From the NCBI GenBank assembly GCA_020724465.1, contig DYGX01000001.1, positions 186,001 to 250,000 of the forward strand: a stretch of 64,000 nucleotides of DNA, given 5' to 3'. Below, piece by piece: positions 54,170 to 63,837 of the stretch; position 1 is the first letter of the stretch; every line of letters starts with the position of its first letter. A program made the translations under genes and the position numbers. Below the pieces are notes generated by a model that was not told the origin of the DNA, did no database searches, and saw only the letters and a program-made list of their open reading frames with translations. The stretch is from Thermoflexus sp. (GTDB lineage Bacteria > Chloroflexota > Anaerolineae > Aggregatilineales > Aggregatilineaceae).

Positions 54170-55354
54170 ATGCGCTTGCCCTATCGCGTGACGCTTACCC
54201 TGGTGATGCTCGCGCTGCTGGCCGGTTGCGCCGGCAGTTCAGGTGCTCCACCCTCTCCCCCAACACTCACCGCGTCCCCGGCTGAGACCAGCCAGCCTGC
54301 CGTAGTTGAGATCTGGCACGCGCCGCCCCAACACCAGGCGGCGCTGAGCGCGATTGTCGATGCATTCACGCAGCGCACGCCCACTCTCACCGTGCGGCTG
54401 CGGGCTTACACGCCCGCCGAGTTGCGCGCTGCGTACCAGGCGGCAGTGGACAGCGGCGCCGGACCCACTTTGATCATCACCGCGGCGGAACAGCACGCCG
54501 CGCTGATCGCTGGTGGACGGCTGGCACCCATCCCGCGCGCACTGACCGACCAGCTTGGGAATCTACTGCCGCGCTCGCTCACGACCGCCGGGCAAAACGA
54601 GACTCCCTACGGTGTGCCGTTCAGCCTGGACTTCCCGCTGCTGTTCTACGACCGCGCGCGCGTCTCCACGCCGCCCGCTACGCTAGACGATCTGAAAGTC
54701 GCCGCGGCTGACTATGGCCTGGTGGTAACCCCGGATCTGTGGACAACGGCCGCGCTACATCCCGCGCTAGGCGAGCAGCTTGCCGGAGGCGCACTCCAGC
54801 GCGCCACGCTGTGGGTCTTCTTCGATACGCTAGCCTCGTTTGCCGCCGCGCCGGGCGTGCGCTTCGAGGCGAACCGCGAAGCCCTGACGCAGCGCGAGGT
54901 GGGCTTGCTGCTGGCCCCGGCCAGCACCTACCCGCTGCTGCACGGCGTGCTGGGGTCCGAACTGGGTACGGCCCCGCTACCCTATGCCGCCAGCAGTGAT
55001 CCGCATCCGGTCGCCCAAATGCAGTATGCCGGGTTCAACATCAACAACACCCGCGCCGAAACCAACGCCGCCGAGCAGTTCGTAGTATTTCTACTGGGAG
55101 AAGAAGCGCAGAGGCTGTGGTTCGATGCCACCGGCCAGCCGCCCGTCAATCCGGCCGGGATCGTCGACGAGGCCCTGCGTGCCGCCTGGCGCGAAACGGT
55201 GCGCTCGGCGCGGGTTGCACCGCTCCAGCCCGCCTTCTTCTCAACCTGGCTGCCGGCGCTGGACCGCGCGATCCTCAGCCTGATTGCGGGCGCAGGCGAT
55301 CCGGTGGCGCTCGCCGCCGAACTGAGCGACTTGCTCGGCGAGGCGCAGGAATAA
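54170..55354 (+). CDS. Extracellular solute-binding lipoprotein
   Basis: This 394-residue protein has an N-terminal signal with lipobox LLAGC (Cys20), a Ser/Thr/Pro spacer, then a cluster-1-type solute-binding fold (VEIWHAPPQHQAALSAIVDAFTQRTPTLTVRLRAYTPAELRAAYQAAVDSG, YGVPFSLDFPLLFYDRARV, LLLAPASTYPLL, AEQFVVFLLGEEAQRLWFDATGQPPV). It is the substrate receptor of an ABC importer, most likely for sugars or oligosaccharides. No permease is encoded beside it; the MalK-type ATPases at 26967 and 45568 are the nearest candidates for partners (inference). The start at 54170 has AGGAGACAGGA directly upstream. Confidence 0.9.
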   Translation: MRLPYRVTLTLVMLALLAGCAGSSGAPPSPPTLTASPAETSQPAVVEIWHAPPQHQAALSAIVDAFTQRTPTLTVRLRAYTPAELRAAYQAAVDSGAGPTLIITAAEQHAALIAGGRLAPIPRALTDQLGNLLPRSLTTAGQNETPYGVPFSLDFPLLFYDRARVSTPPATLDDLKVAAADYGLVVTPDLWTTAALHPALGEQLAGGALQRATLWVFFDTLASFAAAPGVRFEANREALTQREVGLLLAPASTYPLLHGVLGSELGTAPLPYAASSDPHPVAQMQYAGFNINNTRAETNAAEQFVVFLLGEEAQRLWFDATGQPPVNPAGIVDEALRAAWRETVRSARVAPLQPAFFSTWLPALDRAILSLIAGAGDPVALAAELSDLLGEAQE

Positions 55355-55414
55355 GGCATACCTGAAATGCTCCGGGATGACCGGAAAATCCGGCGCTGCG
55401 CGCAAAGAACAGGC

Positions 55415-55443
55415 TTGTCAGATGTGGCGGGTCCTGCTATAAT
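55415..55443 (+). promoter_or_regulatory. Promoter of tRNA-Thr
   Basis: TTGTCA (55415-55420), an exact 17-base spacer and TATAAT (55438-55443) give a near-consensus promoter whose start falls just before the tRNA at 55457. Confidence 0.75.
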
Positions 55444-55456
55444 TCCGCCCAGTTAT

Positions 55457-55529
55457 GCCACCCTAGCTCAATCGGCAGAGCAAACGCTTCGTAAGCGTTA
55501 GGTTATGAGTTCGACTCTCATGGGTGGCT
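55457..55529 (+). tRNA. tRNA-Thr (anticodon CGT)
   Basis: A 73-base cloverleaf has acceptor GCCACCC/GGGTGGC, D arm GCTC...GAGC, anticodon stem AACGC/GCGTT with loop TTCGTAA giving anticodon CGT (reads ACG), and T arm ATGAG-TTCGACT-CTCAT. The discriminator is T and CCA is not encoded. Confidence 0.95.
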
Positions 55530-55537
55530 CAGCGGAG

Positions 55538-55571
55538 ATGCCCCAGTGTGCTCACTGCGGGCATTTCTCTT
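55538..55571 (+). terminator. Terminator of tRNA-Thr
   Basis: ATGCCC (55538-55543) pairs with GGGCAT (55559-55564), and AGTG with CACT forms the upper stem around a 4-base loop. TTTCTCTT follows. A TATAAT (55571-55576) overlaps the tail and probably starts the udk transcript. Confidence 0.65.
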
Positions 55572-55614
55572 ATAATGTATCAGCGTGCAGGTGATATGAT
55601 TGCGAGGACCGCGC

Positions 55615-56268
55615 ATGTATCTCCAGCGGAAGCGTCCCCCGCCGGTCACCATCGGCGTCGCGGGTGGATCGGGGTCGGGCAAGACAACCGTCTCCAACGC
55701 GATTCTCGAGCGCGTCGGCACCGAGCACATCGCCTATCTTGAGCACGACTCGTACTACAAAGACCTGGACGACATCCCCCGCGCGCCCGGCCAGCGAATC
55801 AACTTCGACCACCCGGACGCTCTCGAAACGTCGCTGTTGATCGAGCATCTGCTGCGCCTCAAAGCGTGGGAGCCGGTGGAAGTGCCGGTCTACGACTTTA
55901 CGACTTTTCGTCGCACGGGAGCGGTGCGCATCGTGCATCCCCAGCCGATCATCCTGGTGGAGGGGATTCTGGTCTTTGCAGAGCCGGAACTTCGCAAGCT
56001 CTTTGACGTAAGGATATTTGTCGACACGGACGCGGATATCCGGTTCATCCGGCGGCTGCAGCGCGATATTACCGAGCGCGAGCGTTCTGTTGCCTCGGTC
56101 ATCGAGCAGTATCTGGACAGCGTGCGCCCGATGCACCTGGAGTTCGTCGAGCCGAGCAAACGCTACGCCGATGTCATCATTCCCGAGGGCGGGAAGAATA
56201 TCGTCGCGATCGAGATGGTCGCGGCCCGCATCCGCAGTCTGTTAGAGCATTCCGTTTCAACATCATGA
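55615..56268 (+). CDS. udk: Uridine kinase
   Basis: This 217-residue enzyme phosphorylates uridine and cytidine in pyrimidine salvage. It has Walker A GGSGSGKT (residues 17-24), YLEHDSYYKDLDD, INFDHPDALETSLLIEHL, VPVYDFTTFRR and ILVEGILVFAEPELRKLFDVRIFVDTDADIRFIRRLQRDI, typical of Udk. GAGGA lies 6-10 bases before the ATG at 55615; a TTG at 55600 is less likely. The last bases overlap the start of the next gene (ATGA, 56265-56268). Confidence 0.94.
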   Translation: MYLQRKRPPPVTIGVAGGSGSGKTTVSNAILERVGTEHIAYLEHDSYYKDLDDIPRAPGQRINFDHPDALETSLLIEHLLRLKAWEPVEVPVYDFTTFRRTGAVRIVHPQPIILVEGILVFAEPELRKLFDVRIFVDTDADIRFIRRLQRDITERERSVASVIEQYLDSVRPMHLEFVEPSKRYADVIIPEGGKNIVAIEMVAARIRSLLEHSVSTS

Positions 56269-56906
56269 GGGGCGCCCACGCGCTGCGTACCATGTTCCGC
56301 CGGATATCTGACCGCCTGCCACAACTGCTCACACGGCCCGCCACGCCGCTGCCACTCCGGACGATCAGGCTCGAAAACATGCGGCGCGCGGCAGCGCTGG
56401 TACTGGTTGCCACCATCACGATCCTGATCAGCATCAACCAGGAGCGTTTTTCCGCCCTGGCCGCGTTCGGATACATCGGCGCGTTTCTGGTCATGGCGCT
56501 CAGCAACGCGACGCTGATCCTGCCCGCCCCTGGCCTGATCTTCATCTTCGCCCTTGGCAATTCACTCCATCCGTTGCTCGTTGGCCTGTCTGGCGGGATG
56601 GGCGCGACGGTCGGCGAGCTGACCGGCTACATCGCCGGGTATACCGGGGTGGCGATTGCCGAGAACTCCTCGACAGTGCATCGCGTCCAGGCGTGGATGG
56701 AGCGCCACGGCCTGTGGACGATCTTTGTACTCAGCATCATCCCCAATCCGATCTTCGACATCGCAGGCATCCTGGCCGGGGCCGCCCGCATCCCGGTGTG
56801 GCGTTTTATGGGCGTTGCCGTCGTGGGCAAGGTGATCCAGGCCAGCGCCATCGCGCTGGCCGGGTCGCTCAGCCTGACCTGGGTGCAGAATTTGCTCGCT
56901 GGCTAG
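56265..56906 (+). CDS. VTT/DedA-like membrane protein
   Basis: This 213-residue integral membrane protein has about 4-5 hydrophobic helices. The VTT/SNARE-associated domain signature is present (LPAPGLIFIFALGNSLHPLLVGLSGGMGATVGELTGYIAGYTG, then WTIFVLSIIPNPIFDIAGILAGAARIPVWRFMGVAVVGKVIQ). The G-E-L-T-G and P-N-P-I-F-D motifs match the conserved re-entrant loops of DedA-like lipid transporters or proton-coupled carriers. The first 45 residues are basic and probably cytoplasmic. It is translationally coupled to udk by a 4-base overlap. The substrate is unknown. Confidence 0.87.
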   Translation: MRGAHALRTMFRRISDRLPQLLTRPATPLPLRTIRLENMRRAAALVLVATITILISINQERFSALAAFGYIGAFLVMALSNATLILPAPGLIFIFALGNSLHPLLVGLSGGMGATVGELTGYIAGYTGVAIAENSSTVHRVQAWMERHGLWTIFVLSIIPNPIFDIAGILAGAARIPVWRFMGVAVVGKVIQASAIALAGSLSLTWVQNLLAG

Positions 56907-57048
56907 AGCGTCCCCGGTCCTCAGCCTTTGCGCGGGATTGTGGGCAAGCTGCCCTCCTCTCATGGCGGGCGGGCATATCTCCAGTTCTGGTGGCTCATCT
57001 GGCGGCGGACCACAGCTTTATTTGCGGGTGCAGCGCCGCACCAGACCG

Positions 57049-57077
57049 TTGACCGTACCATGGCCCCATGCTATACT
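57049..57077 (+). promoter_or_regulatory. Promoter of the T-box leader and valS operon
   Basis: TTGACC (57049-57054), 17 bases and TATACT (57072-57077) with an adjacent TGC form a near-consensus promoter. The predicted start is near 57084, shortly before the T-box leader. Confidence 0.75.
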
Positions 57078-57104
57078 CGCCATAATCGCATACCCTCGAA
57101 CGGC

Positions 57105-57341
57105 AGTGACGGAGAGGAGTAGGCGGGACGAGGCTTTCAGAGAGCGCGGGTCATTGGCTGCAAGCTCGCGCAGCGCATCGCCGCCGAACGTCGCTCCTGA
57201 GCTGGCTCGCCGAAGCACCGGTTAGGCGAGTCCGGCAGCGCCCGTTATCGCGCGCAAGAGCGCCCGCCCATTCCGGGCGGGAAGCAAGGTGGTACCACGG
57301 AAGCTTGCCCTTTCGTCCTTGGTTGGCGGAAGGGCGTTTTT
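57105..57341 (+). promoter_or_regulatory. T-box riboswitch, valine specifier
   Basis: The T-box consensus is at 57282-57300 (AAGCAAGGTGGTACCACGG). Stem I carries GGAG-TA-GGCGG pairing with CCGCC-GAACGTCG-CTCC, which leaves an internal specifier loop with codon GTC (57190-57192). This is the position expected for the specifier, and GTC codes valine, matching valS further down. The UGGU of the T-box bulge would pair with an ACCA 3' end, fitting tRNA-Val with discriminator A. The T-box is followed by the terminator at 57307-57341. Uncharged tRNA-Val would be expected to stabilise the antiterminator. The transcript covers the methyltransferase gene before valS. Confidence 0.88.
57307..57341 (+). 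terminator. T-box regulated terminator
   Basis: GCCCTTTCGTC (57307-57317) pairs with GGCGGAAGGGC (57325-57335) with some G-U pairs and a 7-base loop. GTTTTT follows. The 5' side overlaps the antiterminator region, so formation depends on the T-box state. Confidence 0.85.
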
Positions 57342-57353
57342 ATTGGAAATGGG

Positions 57354-58127
57354 ATGACTATGGCTCAGTCTAACGATACGACAGCATTCTACGACGATGT
57401 GGCCGAGGACTATCATCTCAGGTATCGCGACTGGGATGCGGAGCTGGATCGCGAGGGGTTGAACCTGCGCCGCTTCTTCCGCGATCGCGATGTGAAAACG
57501 GTGCTGGATGCCTCGTGCGGGCCGGGCACGCAGGCGATCGCGCTCGCACGGCTGGGCTACACGGTCACCGCCGCCGATCCCAGTGCCGGCATCCTGGCGC
57601 GCGCCCGCGAAAATGCCGCCCAGTACGGCGTGAGTGACCGGATCACGTTTGTCCAGTCGGACTTTCAGAGCCTGCTGCGCAACGTCGAAGGGCCGTTCGA
57701 CGTCGTGCTGACCAAGGGCAACTCGATCCCGCACTTGCTGCTAGACGAGCAGATCGAGGAGACGCTGTTGAATTTCAACGAACTGCTGCGCCCTGGCGGT
57801 CTGCTGCTGATCGGGATGCGCGATTTCGAGCCATTGCTCGAAGACCGCCCGCGCTTCTGGCCGGGCCGCGTCCACGACGGGCCGGACGAGCAGGTCATTA
57901 CCTTCGACATCTGGGACTGGAACGATGGTCCACCCGTCACCGTCACTTTCAACCACTTCATCGTGCGCGGTGACGGCACGACGTACAAGGCAACCAGGCA
58001 TCCGGTCGTCTTCCGCGCTCTGACCGCGGCGGAAGTCGAAGTCGTGATGCTGGAAGTCGGCTTCGAGAATATTCAGTCGCACCACGATCGCTGGGAGCTG
58101 CTGATTACCGCCACGAAGCCGGCCTGA
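57354..58127 (+). CDS. SAM-dependent methyltransferase
   Basis: This 257-residue class I methyltransferase begins right after the T-box. It has the SAM-binding motif VLDASCGPGTQAIALARLGYTVTAADPSAGIL, the motif-II-like VQSDFQSLLRNVEGPFDVVLTKGNSIPHLL, and a C-terminal beta extension (TVTFNHFIVRGDGTTYKATRHPVVFRALTAAEVEVVMLEVGF). The closest family resemblance is to glycine/sarcosine N-methyltransferase-like or small-molecule methyltransferases. The substrate cannot be read. It is the first gene under the valine T-box, so its level should follow valyl-tRNA charging. The second ATG at 57360 is another possible start. Confidence 0.88.
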   Translation: MTMAQSNDTTAFYDDVAEDYHLRYRDWDAELDREGLNLRRFFRDRDVKTVLDASCGPGTQAIALARLGYTVTAADPSAGILARARENAAQYGVSDRITFVQSDFQSLLRNVEGPFDVVLTKGNSIPHLLLDEQIEETLLNFNELLRPGGLLLIGMRDFEPLLEDRPRFWPGRVHDGPDEQVITFDIWDWNDGPPVTVTFNHFIVRGDGTTYKATRHPVVFRALTAAEVEVVMLEVGFENIQSHHDRWELLITATKPA

Positions 58128-58164
58128 GATCGCTGCGCGCCGACCTGGAAAGGGGGTGATCGTC

Positions 58165-58304
58165 GTGTCGCTTGTTGTTGAGGGTGTCGCTGGCGGCAGC
58201 ACGGGCGCTGCCGGGGGGTGGTGCCGGGTGACAGGCAGCCCGGCACGGCCAGAGCACGTCGATCACGTACTGGAAACACGCAGGACATCACTACCGAGGA
58301 AACC

Positions 58305-58308
<4 letters not shown>
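58165..58308 (+). CDS. Possible translated short ORF coupled to valS (47 aa)
   Basis: A GTG at 58165 is preceded by AAAGGGGGTGATC (58149-58161), a near-perfect match to the extended Shine-Dalgarno AAGGAGGTGATC complementary to the 16S 3' end. The frame (LVVEGVAGG..., with Val-Val near the start) stops at TGA 58306-58308, overlapping the valS ATG (58305) as ATGA. Two hairpins lie inside it. It could be a regulatory leader or a coupling peptide; no protein family is recognised. Its reality needs expression or conservation data. Confidence 0.35.
58194..58246 (+). other. Two hairpins in the valS leader
   Basis: CGGCAGC (58194-58200) pairs with GCTGCCG (58207-58213), and GTGCCGGG (58221-58228) pairs with CCCGGCAC (58239-58246). 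No T-run follows either, so they are not ordinary terminators. Confidence 0.5.
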
Positions 58309-60947
<2,639 letters not shown>

Positions 60948-60972
60948 CCGGTTCGTTGAGCGAATAAGAAGA

Positions 60973-61005
60973 CGGGCGCTTCTCTGCCGGGAAGCGCCCG
61001 CTTTT
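60973..61005 (+). terminator. Terminator of valS
   Basis: CGGGCGCTTC (60973-60982) pairs perfectly with GAAGCGCCCG (60991-61000), then CTTTTCC. Confidence 0.85.
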
Positions 61006-61021
61006 CCACTGACCCGCGACC

Positions 61022-61255
61022 TTAGCCGCCCGGCCGATCTCGCTGGTGCATTTTGAGGAACAGGACCCGGCCCGCCTGCTGTGCGGCGCGGCGGACATCC
61101 GGATCGGGATCGCTGCGATAGATCGCTTCGAGCGTGTCGTACGCCTCGGTTGCTTCCAGCAGCGCCAGCTCTTGAATCGACTGCACGCGCACCTGCGGAT
61201 TTTTGTCTTTCAACCGGGCGAGATGATAGCGAATCAAACGTTCCGTTACCGGCAT
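61022..61255 (-). CDS. Small HEAT-repeat protein, 77 aa
   Basis: The 77-residue product has two helical pairs typical of HEAT repeats (RYHLARLKDKNPQVRVQSIQELALLEATEAYDTLEAIYRSDPDPDVRRAAQQAGRVLFLKM). HEAT repeats build alpha-solenoids for protein binding. It is third in a minus-strand row of three such genes; the preceding gene ends 33 bases upstream. No enzymatic motif is seen. Confidence 0.78.
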   Translation of the reverse strand: MPVTERLIRYHLARLKDKNPQVRVQSIQELALLEATEAYDTLEAIYRSDPDPDVRRAAQQAGRVLFLKMHQRDRPGG

Positions 61256-61288
61256 ACTTCTGGTGCCCCCTGCTTGCGTTGATCGTCC

Positions 61289-61606
61289 CTACTCGCGCAG
61301 ATGGCGGTCTGCCCTGCGCGCGCGAGCCTTCGCCAGAATCTCGGCGGCTTGTTGCTGCTCTGTTTCCGATGCGCCGCCGATCTCCCGCGAGCGATGCAGC
61401 GCCGCATAGTAGATCGCCTTGCCGGCGGTCTGCGCCTTGAGGCGCAGCGCCGGGTCTGGATCGGTGGCGAAAACGGCAGCCAGAGCGGGCAGCGCGCCCG
61501 CTTCGCCCAGCAATTCCAGAGCGCGGATGCTCGCTTCGCGTTCGGCGGGGTCGTTCGATCGCAGCCGCTCCAGCCAGACCGCCAGCGCGCCAGCCTGCTC
61601 AGCCAT
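61289..61606 (-). CDS. Small HEAT-repeat protein, 105 aa
   Basis: The 105-residue product has two to three HEAT-like helix pairs (AVWLERLRSNDPAEREASIRALELLGEAGALPALAAVFATDPDPALRLKAQTAGKAIYY) and a charged Ala/Glu/Arg-rich C-terminal helix. The ATG at 61606 overlaps the stop of the upstream gene by 8 bases, so the two are coupled. The DPDP.. motif at the repeat boundary also occurs in both neighbours (DPDPDVRRAA and HDPEPGVRSVAEWA), which indicates a common repeat unit. Confidence 0.78.
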   Translation of the reverse strand: MAEQAGALAVWLERLRSNDPAEREASIRALELLGEAGALPALAAVFATDPDPALRLKAQTAGKAIYYAALHRSREIGGASETEQQQAAEILAKARARRADRHLRE

Positions 61607-62105
61607 CGGACTGCTCCACCCGCAGATGAACCAACCCGGCCTCAAGTAGCGCGGCAAAGTCGTCCAGGCTCTCGACGCGTGGCAGAGCGCGCGGGGTGCT
61701 TGTGGGAACCGGCTGCACCGGCGCGGCGTCGGCCTGGCGCGTGGAGAGCGCCTCTTCCAGATGGCGCTCGTAGATGTGTTCGAGCGCGATCTGCTGCGCC
61801 CTGCTACGGCCCGGCACCGCTTCCAGCCCCAGCAGGAAATGCGCCTCGCGGTCCGGGGCCGGCTTCGGGTGATAGAGCGCCTCGAGCGCCTTCGCGGTCG
61901 AGTGGCCGCGCACCTGCGCGTCCCGCAGAATGGCAGCGGCCCACTCCGCCACGCTGCGGACTCCCGGCTCCGGATCATGCGTCGCGATCCAGGTCACTGC
62001 GTCCAGCGCGCGCGTCTCTTCGACCATCGCCAGCACACGCAGCGCGTCAACGCGCGCCCGCGGATCGGCGCCGCGCAGCCAGTCAGCCAGCCAGTGAAGT
62101 GTCAT
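61599..62105 (-). CDS. HEAT-repeat protein, 168 aa
   Basis: The 168-residue product begins MTLHWLADWLRGADPRARVDALRVLAMVEETRALDAVTWIATHDPEPGVRSVAEWAAAILRDAQ, two clear HEAT repeats, followed by a Pro-rich region (about 125-150) and a C-terminal segment (LDDFAALLEAGLVHL). It is first in the three-gene set. The ATG at 62105 is preferred because the frame upstream of it is short and lacks a better start. The partner proteins are unknown. Confidence 0.78.
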   Translation of the reverse strand: MTLHWLADWLRGADPRARVDALRVLAMVEETRALDAVTWIATHDPEPGVRSVAEWAAAILRDAQVRGHSTAKALEALYHPKPAPDREAHFLLGLEAVPGRSRAQQIALEHIYERHLEEALSTRQADAAPVQPVPTSTPRALPRVESLDDFAALLEAGLVHLRVEQSDG

Positions 62106-62164
62106 GCGCCAACTCCCGTCTCGCATCAGTTTAGCACAGGCCGCCTCGGCGGCGCTACGCGCGG

Positions 62165-62193
62165 TTCCGTGGAAAAGCCCGGCGTGCTATAAT
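62165..62193 (+). promoter_or_regulatory. Promoter of the nucleotidyltransferase gene
   Basis: TTCCGT (62165-62170), a 17-base spacer and TATAAT (62188-62193) with an adjacent TGC lie 42 bases before the GTG at 62235. Confidence 0.55.
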
Positions 62194-62234
62194 GCGTCCG
62201 CTTGCTCTACTGACGCGCAGGAGAACACTCGCTC

Positions 62235-63224
62235 GTGATTCAACAGGCTGTCATTCTCGCCGCCGGGCGCGGCACGCGCCTGGGCGCGCTCACGCAAGAC
62301 CGCCCCAAGTCGATGCTGCCGGTGCTGGGCAAACCGATCGTCGCACGCGTGCTGGACCACATGGCCGCCGCTGGAGTGCGGCGCTTCGTCATCGTGGTGG
62401 GACCTGACGACGGCGGAATGGCCAGGTACTTCGCCGGGGCCGCCCCGCCCGACCTGGACGTTCGTTTCGCGGTTCAGGCACGCGCCACCGGCACGGTGGA
62501 CGCGCTGACCCTCGCCGCGCCGCACCTCGACGGGCCGTTTCTACTGTCAGCCGTAGATAACCTGACTTCGCCGCAGCATGTCGCCCGCCTGGTCGCCCGC
62601 CACGCCGCCGACCCAGACGCCATCGCCACGCTCAGTTTGCTCCCGGCGGCGCCCGACGAAATCCGGCGCTCGGCGGGTGTCGTGGTCGAAGGCGAGTGGA
62701 TCGCTGCCATCGAAGAAAAACCCGCTCAGCCACGCGGCACGTGGGCGGCCATCATGCTCTACGCCTTCTCGCACGATTTTCTAGGCTATCTCTCCGACGT
62801 GCCGGTGTCCGGCCGGGGCGAGCGTGAGATCGTCAGCGGGATCCAGGCGGCGCTGGCCGGCGGGCGACGGGTGAGCTATGTGACGACCGGCCACCGGCTC
62901 CACCTCACGCGCGAAGCGGACCTGCTGGCGATCAATCTGGCGCTGCTGCACCAGGACGGCACCGCGGCGATCGACAGCGATCTTCCGTCTACGGTGCAAC
63001 TTATCCCGCCGGTGCGCATCGATCCTAACGTGAGCGTGGGCGACGGCGCGCGGCTCGGCCCGGATGTGTATCTGGAGTCAGGCGCGGTGATCGGTGCGCG
63101 AGCCGCAGTTGCCAGCAGTCTGGTGCTGGCGGGGGGCGTCGTTCCCCCAGGCGATACGTGTCAGGGGATGATTGTCGACCGCCGCGCCCGAATCAGCGTC
63201 CCCACGCCGGAAGTCGAGCGATAG
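62235..63224 (+). CDS. Sugar nucleotidyltransferase with hexapeptide tail
   Basis: This 329-residue protein has an N-terminal NTP-transferase domain with the signature AVILAAGRGTRLGALTQDRPKSMLPVLGKPIV (GxGTRL...K). The DNL motif (LLSAVDNLTSP) replaces the usual metal-binding DGD, and EEKP (AAIEEKP) is also present. A short C-terminal left-handed beta-helix-like part has hexapeptide-type repeats (IDPNVSVGDGARLGPDVYLESGAVIGARAAVASSLVLAGGVV). It probably makes an NDP-sugar for surface glycans, of the GlmU/RmlA/GalU class. The exact sugar and nucleotide cannot be decided. The start is GTG. Confidence 0.87.
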   Translation: MIQQAVILAAGRGTRLGALTQDRPKSMLPVLGKPIVARVLDHMAAAGVRRFVIVVGPDDGGMARYFAGAAPPDLDVRFAVQARATGTVDALTLAAPHLDGPFLLSAVDNLTSPQHVARLVARHAADPDAIATLSLLPAAPDEIRRSAGVVVEGEWIAAIEEKPAQPRGTWAAIMLYAFSHDFLGYLSDVPVSGRGEREIVSGIQAALAGGRRVSYVTTGHRLHLTREADLLAINLALLHQDGTAAIDSDLPSTVQLIPPVRIDPNVSVGDGARLGPDVYLESGAVIGARAAVASSLVLAGGVVPPGDTCQGMIVDRRARISVPTPEVER

Positions 63225-63264
63225 GGCCAACTACACGGCCCGGTAGAGGAAGGAAACGCCCGCT

Positions 63265-63741
63265 ATGCAGAACAGACGTTGGCTGCTTTTCGTCGCGGTC
63301 ATTATCGTTGCGGCGCTGGGCCTGGCCGCGTGCGGCTCGGACAATCCGGCGCCAGCCCCGGCACCGACCAACGCCCCGCCGGCGGCGGGAGTGGCCCAGG
63401 CAGCGCCGAACACGTACACCACGGTCAGCGTGCGCGAGGCGCACGACGCGCTGGAAGCGAACCCCGACGCCGTGATCGTTGACGTGCGCACCCCGCAGGA
63501 ATGGGCGACGACGGGCGTCCCGCCGGGTGCCGTGCTCATCCCCCTGGACGAGATCACCCGGCGCGCTCCGAGCGCGCTTCCCAAGGATCGGCCGGTGTAT
63601 GTGATCTGCAACAGCGGCAACCGCAGCCAGGTTGCGTCGGAAGCGCTCGTTCAGATGGGCTTCTCATCCGTCTACAACGTCAGCGGCGGCATCCAGGATT
63701 GGCTGCGCGCCGATCTTCCGGTCGAGCCGTATCGCCCCTAG
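63265..63741 (+). CDS. Rhodanese-domain lipoprotein
   Basis: The 158-residue product has a lipoprotein signal (lipobox GLAAC, Cys23), a Pro/Ala-rich spacer (about 27-48) and a rhodanese domain (about 50-150). The domain includes AVIVDVRTPQEWATTGVPPGAVLIPLDEI and the active-site loop VYVICNSGNRSQVASEAL, with predicted catalytic Cys115. It would act outside the membrane, in sulfur-carrier, phosphatase-like or redox chemistry. The Shine-Dalgarno GAGGAAGGA lies before the ATG. Confidence 0.92.
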   Translation: MQNRRWLLFVAVIIVAALGLAACGSDNPAPAPAPTNAPPAAGVAQAAPNTYTTVSVREAHDALEANPDAVIVDVRTPQEWATTGVPPGAVLIPLDEITRRAPSALPKDRPVYVICNSGNRSQVASEALVQMGFSSVYNVSGGIQDWLRADLPVEPYRP

Positions 63742-63781
63742 CAGCCTGCCGGCTTCAAGCCAGAGTTCGCCTTCACAAAGC

Positions 63782-63810
63782 AACAGGCGGCCCGCCAGGA
63801 GCCGCCTGTT
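63782..63810. terminator. Bidirectional hairpin
   Basis: AACAGGCGGC (63782-63791) pairs perfectly with GCCGCCTGTT (63801-63810) around a 9-base loop. TTTG follows on the plus strand and a TTTG on the minus strand. It separates the rhodanese gene from the convergent edge gene. Confidence 0.65.
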
Positions 63811-63837
63811 TGTGTTGTCGCCGCGACAGCCGGGCGC

